Origin: an uncultured Treponema sp.
GTDB lineage: Bacteria; Spirochaetota; Spirochaetia; Treponematales; Treponemataceae
Length of the DNA stretch: 64,000 nt
NCBI GenBank assembly: GCA_938045195.1
Contig: CALINC010000141.1
Location: forward strand, 3,731 to 67,730
Reading direction: 5' to 3'
Part shown: positions 51,426 through 59,914 of the stretch, piece by piece
Layout: each line of letters opens with the position of its first letter
How positions within the stretch are numbered: the stretch's first letter is position 1
The notes under the pieces: model-generated
Seen by the model: only the letters and a program-made list of their open reading frames with translations
Told to the model about the DNA's origin: nothing
The model's database searches: none
Made by a program: the position numbers and the translations under genes

Positions 51426-53807
51426 ATATTTATTCTCCTGTAAGTTTTTATTTTTGTTGTTAGTATTTTTTACTGTAGCATCTTTTGTATGTATCGGATA
51501 TTTTTTCCGCTTGGGTTTAAACCCGTTTAAGCGGAGTGCATTGGTTACAACCGACACCGAGCTAAAACTCATTGCGGCGGCTGCAATCATCGGGCTTAAT
51601 ACAATGCCGAACGCAGGATAAAAAATACCCACAGCAAGCGGAATACAAAGCGAATTGTAAAACAAAGCCCAAAATAGATTTTCCTTTATGTTCCGCATAA
51701 CCGCACGGCTTAAACTTAAAGCATCGGCAGCTGTTTGCAAATTGCCGTTCATTAAGATGATACCGGCACTTTCTATAGCAATATCGGTTCCGCCTCCGAT
51801 TGCAATACCGACATCGGCACTCATCAACGCAGGTGCATCATTGATGCCGTCGCCTATCATTGCGGTTTTTTGTCCGGCTGTTTTCAGCTTTTCAATTTCA
51901 TCTTTTTTATTTTCAGGTAAAAGCTCCGCAAAAAATTCGTCAATACCGGTTTGCTCTTTTATAGCTTCGGCGGTTTTGCGGTTATCGCCCGTGAGCATAA
52001 TTGTCTTTATTCCCATTTCATGGAATGAAGAGATTGCTTCAATGCTTCCGTCTTTTATTTTATCTGCAACCGCAATTATTCCTGCAAGTTTTTTTTCATT
52101 GGTATCCGAATTTTCGATGCCTATCAAAAGAGGAGTTTCACCATTCTCAGCAAAAGAATTTATCTTGTCTTTTGCTTCTGTAACGGTTATTCCGTTTTTT
52201 TTCATCAATTTTTCATTACCGGCAAAAATTTTAAGTTTTAAATTCGGCTCTTCCGTTAGTCCGGAAATTCCTAAGCCGTGTTCTGCTAAAAAGTTTTTTA
52301 CTTTTAATGCTTTTAAATTCAGCTCTTCAGCTTTTGCAATAACCGCCTGCGACAAAGGATGTTCCGAGAGAAGTTCCAAACTATAAGCCGCCTGTAAAAT
52401 TTCTTTTTCAGAAAAATCCGAAAGAGATTCCGTTTTAATAACGACGGGTTTACCTTGCGTAATAGTTCCGGTTTTATCCAAGACAACAGCGTCTATTTTG
52501 TGTGCAGTTTCAAGAGCTTCCGCCGAACGGATTAAAATTCCAAGCCTCGCTCCTTTTCCTGTGCCTGCCATAATCGCCGTCGGAGTTGCAAGCCCCAAGG
52601 CGCAGGGGCAAGAAATTACCAAAACGGCAATAGCACGCGAAAGTGCAAATTCAAATTCCATACCGCCAATAAGCCATGCTGCAAAGGTTATAACCGAAAT
52701 CAAAATTACGGCAGGAACGAAATAGCGGCTTATCGTATCGGCAAGTTTTGCAACAGGGGCCTTTGAAGCTGAGGCCTCTTCAACCAAACGGATAATTTGC
52801 GAAAGTGTTGAATCGCTGCCGACACGCTCCGCTCTAAAAGTAAATGTTCCCGAAAGATTCACAGAGGCACTGACAACTTTATCTCCGCAGCTCTTTTCAA
52901 CGGGAATACTTTCGCCGGTAATTGCCGATTCATCAACGGAAGAATTTCCTTCTACAATTATGCCGTCTGCAGGAATTGAAGAACCGGGTTTAATTAAAAT
53001 AATATCGCCTTTTACAATTTCTTCAGCAGGAATTTCAAGCTGAATGCCATTGCGGATAACCAAAGCTGTTCTCGGTGCTAAATTTACAAGTTTGGTAATA
53101 GCTTCGGAAGTTTTACCTTTTGCATTTGCTTCTAAGAATTTACCTAGTGTAACAAGAGTTAAAATCATCGCGGCGGATTCAAAATATAAATCCATAGCAA
53201 AGTGTTTTACCGTCTCAAAATCGGCATGGCCCATTCCGTAAGCCATTTTGTAAATTGCATAAATTCCGTAAAGCATAGAAGCACCGGCACCGACCGCTAC
53301 AAGAGAGTCCATATTCGGGGCTTTGCGGATGAGTGCCTTAAAGCCTCCCGAAAAAAACTTTTTGTTTATAATAAGAACCGGCAAGGAAAGTAAAAATTGA
53401 GTAAAAGCAAACACAAGAGCGTTTTCTATTCCATGTAAAAAATACGGAATCGGCAAGCCCATCATGTGTCCCATCGAGATATAAAAAAGAGGCAGCATAA
53501 AAATGAGCGACCAAAGAAGTCTTTTTTTTATTTTGTCCGTTTCAGCCTGTGCCGAATTTGTTTGGGTATTTTGCGTCTTATTTTGAGGAGTGAAAGAAGT
53601 TTGTTCTTCGGCTCCGTAACCGGCATCTCTTACCGCTTGCATTATTTTACTGCTTGGAATGATATTTTCATCATAATGAACGGACATACTGTTCGTCAAA
53701 AGATTAACCTGCACGTCATATACTCCGTTTTGTTTTTCAACAGCTTTTTGAACATGAGCTGAACAAGCGGAACATGACATTCCTGAAATATTAAATTTGG
53801 TTTTCAT
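51228..53807 (-). CDS. copA: copper-translocating P1B-type ATPase fused to a C-terminal CopZ domain
   Basis: About 859 residues. An N-terminal heavy-metal domain carries GMSCSACSAHV. The ATPase core has TGESIPVEK, the CPC membrane motif VISCPCALGLATPTAIM, DKTGTITQGKP and MIGDGINDAPALM. After the usual C-terminus (NALRLNGFKPKRKK) a ~30-residue Lys/Asn-rich linker leads to a second heavy-metal domain (VNGMACGHCAARVEEALA). The CPC motif indicates Cu(I) export. ATG 53807 is chosen because it begins at the first metal-binding domain; a longer TTG start at 53858 cannot be excluded. Confidence 0.9.
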   Translation of the reverse strand: MKTKFNISGMSCSACSAHVQKAVEKQNGVYDVQVNLLTNSMSVHYDENIIPSSKIMQAVRDAGYGAEEQTSFTPQNKTQNTQTNSAQAETDKIKKRLLWSLIFMLPLFYISMGHMMGLPIPYFLHGIENALVFAFTQFLLSLPVLIINKKFFSGGFKALIRKAPNMDSLVAVGAGASMLYGIYAIYKMAYGMGHADFETVKHFAMDLYFESAAMILTLVTLGKFLEANAKGKTSEAITKLVNLAPRTALVIRNGIQLEIPAEEIVKGDIILIKPGSSIPADGIIVEGNSSVDESAITGESIPVEKSCGDKVVSASVNLSGTFTFRAERVGSDSTLSQIIRLVEEASASKAPVAKLADTISRYFVPAVILISVITFAAWLIGGMEFEFALSRAIAVLVISCPCALGLATPTAIMAGTGKGARLGILIRSAEALETAHKIDAVVLDKTGTITQGKPVVIKTESLSDFSEKEILQAAYSLELLSEHPLSQAVIAKAEELNLKALKVKNFLAEHGLGISGLTEEPNLKLKIFAGNEKLMKKNGITVTEAKDKINSFAENGETPLLIGIENSDTNEKKLAGIIAVADKIKDGSIEAISSFHEMGIKTIMLTGDNRKTAEAIKEQTGIDEFFAELLPENKKDEIEKLKTAGQKTAMIGDGINDAPALMSADVGIAIGGGTDIAIESAGIILMNGNLQTAADALSLSRAVMRNIKENLFWALFYNSLCIPLAVGIFYPAFGIVLSPMIAAAAMSFSSVSVVTNALRLNGFKPKRKKYPIHTKDATVKNTNNKNKNLQENKYMKTTLTVNGMACGHCAARVEEALAKIAHVSGKVNLEAKSVTIDHPETVSIEELKKAITDAGYEVA

Positions 53808-54005
53808 CTTGATAATATACGGCTTTCTTTTAAGAAAAGCAATACTTTCTCCAAACAAGCCATTTCGGTAAAATTATATGGTTAAAAAAATATGGGTAAA
53901 GATTAAAAAAAACAAAAAAAAGCCTTTTTTTACTCGACAAAGTATGAAAAATAGAGTAAAATGTGGTATAGTTATGAATACTAAATCATCATAAGGAGAA
54001 CAACG

Positions 54006-54230
54006 ATGAAAACATTAAACTGCGATATTTGCGGAAAAGAATTGACAAATCCCGTTAAAGGCAGAACGTACTGGCATATTCGTGAATACGATGTGTGTGA
54101 AGATTGTAAAGAAAAGGTTGAATTTAAAATTCGACCCAGCGTCCGCCAACATGTTCCTTTTTCTCAAGATTGGTATGAAAATGAATTTATATCTACAATT
54201 GAGAAAGGCGTTTCGGCAGGAAGAGTCTAA
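54006..54230 (+). CDS. small zinc-ribbon-like protein (74 aa)
   Basis: Two CxxC pairs (CDICGKEL and CEDCKEKV) bracket a short loop, a typical zinc ribbon. The remainder (KIRPSVRQHVPFSQDWYENE) is not a recognised domain. AAGGAG lies before the ATG and an extended -10 (TGGTATAGT) near 53965-53972. A strong hairpin follows. Function unknown; nucleic-acid or protein binding is a guess. Confidence 0.8.
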   Translation: MKTLNCDICGKELTNPVKGRTYWHIREYDVCEDCKEKVEFKIRPSVRQHVPFSQDWYENEFISTIEKGVSAGRV

Positions 54231-54244
54231 TCTGCATTTAGGGG

Positions 54245-54272
54245 CTGTCCAAAAGCTGAAGTTTTTGGACAG
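54245..54272. terminator. hairpin terminator after the zinc-ribbon gene
   Basis: CTGTCCAAAA (54245-54254) pairs with TTTTGGACAG (54263-54272) over 10 bp with an 8-nt loop, followed by TTTCC. It sits between convergent genes and shares its left arm with the hairpin at 7056-7097. Confidence 0.7.
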
Positions 54273-54290
54273 TTTCCTTATCCGCTTTTT

Positions 54291-56096
54291 TTAATTTTCT
54301 TTTGTTTTAAGCACTGCCAAAAATGCCGACTGCGGCAGTTCTACATCGCCTATCATCTTCATTCGTTTTTTGCCTTCTTTTTGTTTTTCCAAGAGCTTGC
54401 GCTTTCTTGTAATGTCGCCGCCGTAGCATTTTGCCAAAACGTCTTTACGCAATGCGGAAATAGTTTCGCGTGCGATTATCTGGCTTCCTATAGCTCCTTG
54501 AATAGGAATTTTAAATTGTTGGCGGGGGATTTCATCCTTGAGTTGTTCGCATACATGCCGTGCTTTATCATACGCACTCGGCTTATAGGCAAGCTGGGCA
54601 AGAGCATCTACCGGTTTTCCGTTTATAAGAATATCTATTTTTACCAAATCGGTTTGCCGTGTTCCGATAACTTCATAATCAAAAGAAGCATAACCGCGGC
54701 TTATACTTTTTAATCGGTCATAAAAATCGAAAAGAACTTCTGCAAGCGGCATTTCGTATGTCATTTCAACGCGTTTTTCATCGAGGTAGGTCATATTGGT
54801 TTGAATGCCGCGCTTTTCCATACAAAGCGACATTATGCTGCCAAGATATACGGCGGGCGTAATAACGGAGGCTTTTATATAAGGCTCTTCTGCAGCGGCT
54901 ATAAGCCCCTCGTCTGGGTAATCGGCAGGATTATCGCAAATTATCGTTTCGCCGGTACGCATTGTCAGTTTGTAGCGGACGGACGGTGCCGTAAAAATTA
55001 CCGCCTGCCCGAATTCTCTTTCCAATCTTTCTTGTACAATTTCTAAATGCAAAAGTCCTAAAAAGCCGCATCTAAAACCGTGTCCTAAGGCTAAAGAAGA
55101 ATCTTTTTCCCATGTTAAACTTGCATCGTTTAATTTAAGTTTTTCAAAAGATTCACGCAATTCTTCATAATCGTTTGTATCGGTGGGATAAACGGAAGAA
55201 AAAACGACGGGTTTTACTTCTTTAAAGCCCGAAAGCGGAACGGAACAGGGGGCATCTGCATTTGTAACAGTGTCGCCTACGCCGACATCTGAAACCGTTT
55301 TAATTCCTGCAATGATATATCCGACTTCTCCGGCTTGTAACGAATCCTGCTTTACCAAGTCGAGAACAAAGCAGCCCGTTTCTTCAACCTTGTATTCAAC
55401 GTTTGTGTTCATAAAACGAACCGTCATTCCCGGCGTTATCGAGCCTTCAAATACACGCACATGTACAACAACTCCGCGGTATGGATCGTAATGGCAATCG
55501 AAAATAAGAGCTTGAAGCGGATTTGTCCGTACACCTTTCGGGGGCGGAAAATGGTTGACAATAGCTTCAAAAAGGGCATCCACATTTTCACCGGTCTTTG
55601 CTGAAACGCAAACCGCTGTATTTGAATCAAGCCCTAAATCGTGGTCTATTTGCTGTTTTGCGGCGGCAATATCGGCAGCCGGTAAATCTATCTTATTTAT
55701 TACAGGAAGAATTTCCAAATCATGTTCCAGTGCTAAATACATATTTGAAAGCGTTTGTGATTCTACCCCTTGCGTTGCGTCTATAATTAAAATTGCACCT
55801 TCACAAGAAGCAATTGCGCGTGAAACTTCATAAGAAAAATCGACATGACCTGGCGTATCTACGAAGTTGAGTATATAATCGTTTCCGTCTTTTGCCTTGT
55901 ACGGAATGCGCACGGCATGGCTTTTGATAGTTATTCCGCGTTCGCGTTCAATATCCATATCGTCAGTCATTTGGTTACGCTGATAGCGTTCGTCTATAAT
56001 TTTAGTTTTTTCTATAAGCCTATCAGCCAGCGTAGATTTACCGTGGTCAATATGTGCAACAATACAAAAATTTCGTATATTTTCAGGATTTACCAT
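54291..56096 (-). CDS. lepA: elongation factor 4 (back-translocating GTPase)
   Basis: A 601-residue translational GTPase. G1 AHIDHGKSTLADRL, switch I ERERGITIKSH, G3 DTPGHVDFSYEVSRA and G4 NKIDLPAAD are followed by the LepA-specific C-terminal domain (GTRQTDLVKIDILINGKPVD; LEKQKEGKKRMKMIG). LepA remobilises stalled ribosomes. A promoter ends 8 nt before the ATG and no ribosome-binding site is present. Confidence 0.95.
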   Translation of the reverse strand: MVNPENIRNFCIVAHIDHGKSTLADRLIEKTKIIDERYQRNQMTDDMDIERERGITIKSHAVRIPYKAKDGNDYILNFVDTPGHVDFSYEVSRAIASCEGAILIIDATQGVESQTLSNMYLALEHDLEILPVINKIDLPAADIAAAKQQIDHDLGLDSNTAVCVSAKTGENVDALFEAIVNHFPPPKGVRTNPLQALIFDCHYDPYRGVVVHVRVFEGSITPGMTVRFMNTNVEYKVEETGCFVLDLVKQDSLQAGEVGYIIAGIKTVSDVGVGDTVTNADAPCSVPLSGFKEVKPVVFSSVYPTDTNDYEELRESFEKLKLNDASLTWEKDSSLALGHGFRCGFLGLLHLEIVQERLEREFGQAVIFTAPSVRYKLTMRTGETIICDNPADYPDEGLIAAAEEPYIKASVITPAVYLGSIMSLCMEKRGIQTNMTYLDEKRVEMTYEMPLAEVLFDFYDRLKSISRGYASFDYEVIGTRQTDLVKIDILINGKPVDALAQLAYKPSAYDKARHVCEQLKDEIPRQQFKIPIQGAIGSQIIARETISALRKDVLAKCYGGDITRKRKLLEKQKEGKKRMKMIGDVELPQSAFLAVLKTKEN

Positions 56097-56104
56097 AAGC
56101 TCAA

Positions 56105-56133
56105 ATTATAACGGAAAATGCAGCTTTTGTCCA
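56105..56133 (-). promoter_or_regulatory. lepA promoter, probably leaderless
   Basis: TGGACA (56133-56128), 17-nt spacer, perfect TATAAT (56110-56105). The ATG at 56096 is 8 nt past the -10 box. Confidence 0.65.
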
Positions 56134-56278
56134 TAAGCAATGAAAAAAGTGCCGAGTCAGCTATTGCGTAAAAATAGTAAAATATTATCGGCAGCCCCAT
56201 AAAAAAGCATCTACACGGGCATAATCAACAACTGCGGCGTAGAAAGGCGGGATATTAACCCTTCTGTATGAATAAAGA

Positions 56279-56971
56279 CTAGTGCTCTAAAATTACCAGA
56301 CCGTCTGCAAGTTCGTTCGGATTTTTTATTTTGGTTGGAAAATATTTTTGCAGAATTTTTCCACATTCTTCCGTTGCCGTAATAAAAGCCTTTGCCGTAT
56401 TTTTTGTCCTTAAACCGTTCGCCATAATTTTGCAAATACCGTCCCATTGGTTTTGCAGAACTTTTTCGTTAATTCCGGAATCGGCAATAACAAAAATTTT
56501 CCTCTCAAGGACGGATATAAAGATGAGAATTCCGGTGCGGTCTGCGGTTTTGTAAACGCCGCTTTCAACAAAATGCCGTAATGCACGGGCGTAGACACGC
56601 CTTTCTTTGAGTTTTCGCGGAATGATAAGGCGGTCGATTGCCGGAATGTTTAGGAGCAGGTAAACGGCGGCGGTGATGCAGATTACGGCAAACCCAATTG
56701 CGGCAGTAAGCTGTGAGGGGGCAGGATACCAAAAGGTGCGGTCTAAGAGTTTCCAAATCGGGTTGGAAAATAAAAGGAGAATGAAGAAAGAGACAAAGGC
56801 CGTGCAGAATGCGGCAAACAGTTCTACAAAAGCGTAAGAATCGCTTTGATAGACGGCGGCAAGGGCTATTTCTCCCGTGGTTGTTTTTTCGGTTTCTGCA
56901 ACAGCAGTTTTGATTTGTTCAAGTTGTGCTTTATTGATGTTAAGCCGTTTAAGCAATTTGTCTTGTTTCAT
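56279..56971 (-). CDS. TPM-domain membrane protein
   Basis: Encodes 230 residues. An N-terminal cytosolic part with KTTTGEIALAAVYQSDSYAF is followed by two membrane segments (~55-80 and ~90-115). A C-terminal TPM (TLP18.3/Psb32/MOLO-1) domain contains RTGILIFISVLERKIFVIAD, GINEKVLQNQWDGI and KNTAKAFITATEECGKIL. The family is linked to envelope or membrane-protein maintenance; exact role unknown. GGGAGT site. It lies downstream of rnfA but 79 nt away, where rnfB might otherwise be found. Confidence 0.75.
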   Translation of the reverse strand: MKQDKLLKRLNINKAQLEQIKTAVAETEKTTTGEIALAAVYQSDSYAFVELFAAFCTAFVSFFILLLFSNPIWKLLDRTFWYPAPSQLTAAIGFAVICITAAVYLLLNIPAIDRLIIPRKLKERRVYARALRHFVESGVYKTADRTGILIFISVLERKIFVIADSGINEKVLQNQWDGICKIMANGLRTKNTAKAFITATEECGKILQKYFPTKIKNPNELADGLVILEH

Positions 56972-57050
56972 CTTATACTCCCATAAAAACTTTTTGTACG
57001 CCGGTATCCCTGCATAATTCCTTATTACGTATTCTTAAATTAAGCAGTGT

Positions 57051-57632
57051 CTATATCAGCCCTGCAAAACCGCCGAAAGCCAGCGAGAGTAAGGCCGCAG
57101 CGATAAATAAAATCGGTGTGCCTTTTAAAAATTTCGGGATAGGAGCCGTATCTATTCTTCGGCGTAAACCTGCCAAAAGCAAGAGCGAAATCATAAAACC
57201 GAAAGCAGCCCCTGCAGCATACACAAGTGCTTGCACAAAGGTATAGCCTTCATCAATAACATCTATCGTAACTGCAAGAATTGCACAGTTTGTGGTAATC
57301 AGTGCCAAATACACACCCATTGAGCTGTATAATGCCGGTGCCGCTTTTTTTAGGTAGAATTCTACGAGCTGAACCAAACTCGCAATAACCAAAATGAAAA
57401 TTAGGGTTTGCAAAAATTGTAAATCGCCTGCAAGAATATACTTGTAAATCGGATAGGTAACGGCAGTTGCCAAAAGCGTAACAAACAAAACCGCCCATCC
57501 CATTCCCGTCGATTTTTTTACATCTGACGACATTCCTATAAATGGGCATAGGGCTAAAAACCTCATCAGAACCACATTTTTTATCAAAATAGCGGAAAGA
57601 AAAATCTTACACAGTTCGGTTATTTGTTCCAT
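57051..57632 (-). CDS. rnfA: Rnf complex subunit RnfA
   Basis: A 193-residue six-helix membrane protein. LIKNVVLMRFLALCPFIGMS, GWAVLFVTLLATAVTYPIYK, LITTNCAILAVTIDVIDEGY and PKFLKGTPILFIAAALLSLA match RnfA/RsxA and NqrE. It forms part of the ion-translocating membrane core. Last gene of the operon, 2 nt after rnfE. In most operons rnfB follows rnfA; none is present here. Confidence 0.92.
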   Translation of the reverse strand: MEQITELCKIFLSAILIKNVVLMRFLALCPFIGMSSDVKKSTGMGWAVLFVTLLATAVTYPIYKYILAGDLQFLQTLIFILVIASLVQLVEFYLKKAAPALYSSMGVYLALITTNCAILAVTIDVIDEGYTFVQALVYAAGAAFGFMISLLLLAGLRRRIDTAPIPKFLKGTPILFIAAALLSLAFGGFAGLI

Positions 57633-57634
57633 AT

Positions 57635-58294
57635 CTATGCCTCCTCTGCCGTAGCTGCAAGTTCATTATCTGCTTTAGGCTGAACGGGAGCCTTTTTTTT
57701 GGGGGCTTTAAGGAGCCGTTTTACTGCCATATTAAGCGAAATCATCAAGCCGAAGACAAAGAAGCCCCCCGGCGGATTTGCAAAAAATAAAATATGATAG
57801 CGTTCGGGGAACAGTTTTATTCCGGCAAAAGCCCCTGCTCCGATAAGCTCTCGGATTGCTGAAATTAAAACCAGCACGAGCGTATAGCCTATCCCCATAC
57901 CGAGAGCATCCAACACGGAATTTCCCGCACTTTCTTTTGAAGCGAACGATTCAACCCGCCCCATAATAATACAGTTTACAACAATCAGTTTGATAAAAAG
58001 ACCCATTGACTGCGAAAGTGCCGGCGTGTATGCCTGCATTAAAAGATCAACGATAGTGGTAAACGAAGCGATAACGATAATAAATACCGGAATACGGATA
58101 TCGGAGGGGATGAATTTCCTAAATATACTGATGATAAGCTCGCTCATCACAATAACAAAGGTCATTGCAACGCCCATTCCAAGACCGTTTAATACATTTG
58201 TCGTAACCGCAAGCGAAGAACAAAGCCCTATCATCAAAACCAAAAGAGGATTGCTCTTAATAATTCCATTCGTGAAAATATTCAGTTTATTCAA
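57635..58294 (-). CDS. rnfE: Rnf complex subunit RnfE
   Basis: A 219-residue membrane protein. GIIKSNPLLVLMIGLCSSLA, FIVVNCIIMGRVESFASKES-like and GNSVLDALGMGIGYTLVLVL are the RnfE/RsxE and NqrD blocks. The C-terminal tail is a Lys/Ala/Pro-rich cytosolic extension. It overlaps functionally with RnfA as the paired membrane core subunit. One nt after rnfG. Confidence 0.92.
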   Translation of the reverse strand: MNKLNIFTNGIIKSNPLLVLMIGLCSSLAVTTNVLNGLGMGVAMTFVIVMSELIISIFRKFIPSDIRIPVFIIVIASFTTIVDLLMQAYTPALSQSMGLFIKLIVVNCIIMGRVESFASKESAGNSVLDALGMGIGYTLVLVLISAIRELIGAGAFAGIKLFPERYHILFFANPPGGFFVFGLMISLNMAVKRLLKAPKKKAPVQPKADNELAATAEEA

Positions 58295-58295
58295 T

Positions 58296-58874
58296 TTATT
58301 TTTCCTCCTTAGATTGTGATAGATTATTGGTGCCGATAAATGAGGCGGCAGCTTCCGCTCCGGCTTTTAAGATTGCCGCAACGCCGCGTGAAGTAATCGT
58401 TGCACCGCTTATTCCGTCAATGTCGTTGTTTACGGTAAAGGCGGAATTTAAGGCTTTGCCGTTAAACTGCCCGATAAACGGCTCTTCCGCCGCTTTGCTT
58501 CCCAAACCGGGCGTATCGGTTAATTCTAAAAAGCTTATTTTTTTAATTGTCTTATCCAAACCGATTGCTATAAGAATTGTCGCTTTTGAGTAAGTCGGAC
58601 CGTTTGCCGTCAACGTAAGCCCGATAGGCTTGCCGTCTTTTTCGGCAATATACGCATTTAAGAATTTAGTTTTTTCAATGCCGGCAGGGAATTCTGCAGT
58701 AACTTCTTTAAAGTTGTCCGCTTCGGGAAAAACCGCCCGCAATGCAGCATTTGTTTTTTCGGCTTTTACCGCTGCAATTTGCGGAGCGGTAAAGCTGTAT
58801 ACGGCGGCAAGAGCAATACAGGCAACGACGGTATATGCCGCAAGCGTTACACTGAGTTTGATAATTTGTTTCAT
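58296..58874 (-). CDS. rnfG: Rnf complex subunit RnfG (covalent FMN)
   Basis: A 192-residue subunit with one N-terminal membrane anchor and an FMN-binding domain. The flavinylation motif is DGISGATITSRGVAAIL, with Thr as the likely FMN attachment point. TDTPGLGSKAAEEPFIGQFN is the preceding conserved block. FMN is attached by an ApbE-type enzyme not seen in this window. It overlaps rnfD by 4 nt. Confidence 0.92.
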   Translation of the reverse strand: MKQIIKLSVTLAAYTVVACIALAAVYSFTAPQIAAVKAEKTNAALRAVFPEADNFKEVTAEFPAGIEKTKFLNAYIAEKDGKPIGLTLTANGPTYSKATILIAIGLDKTIKKISFLELTDTPGLGSKAAEEPFIGQFNGKALNSAFTVNNDIDGISGATITSRGVAAILKAGAEAAASFIGTNNLSQSKEEK

Positions 58875-59914
58875 TTTGCAGCCTCCTTTGGACTATTAGA
58901 GGCGGTTTCTTTTTTTTGTTTGATAAAACCGTATTTTTGCGGAATAAGTTTATTTAAGAAAGGGGTCACTGCATTCATAATAAGAATACTGTACATAACG
59001 CCTTCCGGCATACCGGAGAACAAGCGGATTAATGCGGTTATCGCCCCGCAGCCGATACCGAAAAGTATCCTGCCTTTTGTTGTTACGGGAGTTGTCGTGT
59101 AATCGGTTGCCATAAAAACCGCACCGAAAACCAAACCGCCTGAACTTAAGGTTAAAATCGGGTTTATTCCCGCAAGAACCGTAATAGCAATTGTTGTTGC
59201 AATCATCGCAACGGTTGTCTGCCAGTCAAGTACTCTTTTAATGAGCAAATAACCGAATCCGAGCAAAATAAGCAAAATACTTGTTTCGCCGATACAGCCG
59301 GCATGGTTTCCTAAAAAAAGTTGGGTATATAAATCCGAAACGGATTCAAGATTAAGCATTTTGGCAATTTCCGAAGCGGTAAGTGCCGCCCCCTCTTTTG
59401 CAGTTACGAGTTTAAGCGGGGTTGCAGAAGATAAACCGTCCACTGCTGCGCTAAAAATTGAAGTACCGGGCTGAACCCACTTAGTCATTGATCCGGAAAA
59501 ACTGACGAACATAAACGCTCTTCCTGCCAAAGCCGGATTAAAAACATTCGCACCAAGTCCGCCGAAAAATTCTTTTGCAACGACAACTGCAAAAAAGCAG
59601 CCGAGTATCAGCATCCAAACCGGTAATGTAGGCGGAACAACGAGAGCGAGTAAAAGCCCTGTAACGGCAGCAGAAAAATCTTTGTACCGTAAATCAAGAC
59701 CGCAGATTTTTCTAAATAAAGACTCAAATCCGACACAGCAGAACACTGCAACAACTATCCTAATTAATGCCGGATACGAAAAAAGATATACGCCGTATAT
59801 CGCAAGCGGTAATAAAGCTATTATGACATCGAGCATTATCGTTTGTGTTTTTACCGGTGAAACGATATGCGGTGCAGGAGACATAAAAATCTCATTTTTA
59901 TCCGATTCGCCCAT
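58871..59914 (-). CDS. rnfD: Rnf complex subunit RnfD
   Basis: A 347-residue polytopic membrane subunit. APHIVSPVKTQTIMLDVIIA and GGLGANVFNPALAGRAFMFV are hallmark blocks; the covalent-FMN site reads DGLSSATPLKLVT, SSAT instead of SGAT. MATDYTTTPVTTKGRILFGI and FSGMPEGVMYSILIMNAVTP near the C-terminus are also typical. It starts with a TAATG overlap of 1 nt with rnfC. Confidence 0.92.
   Translation of the reverse strand: MGESDKNEIFMSPAPHIVSPVKTQTIMLDVIIALLPLAIYGVYLFSYPALIRIVVAVFCCVGFESLFRKICGLDLRYKDFSAAVTGLLLALVVPPTLPVWMLILGCFFAVVVAKEFFGGLGANVFNPALAGRAFMFVSFSGSMTKWVQPGTSIFSAAVDGLSSATPLKLVTAKEGAALTASEIAKMLNLESVSDLYTQLFLGNHAGCIGETSILLILLGFGYLLIKRVLDWQTTVAMIATTIAITVLAGINPILTLSSGGLVFGAVFMATDYTTTPVTTKGRILFGIGCGAITALIRLFSGMPEGVMYSILIMNAVTPFLNKLIPQKYGFIKQKKETASNSPKEAAK

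Noticed and set aside
51688..52386. Long plus-strand open frame antisense to copA (232 codons)
   Set aside because: Mirror of the copA coding sequence; composition is Ser/Ile/Pro-rich shadow and there is no ribosome-binding site.
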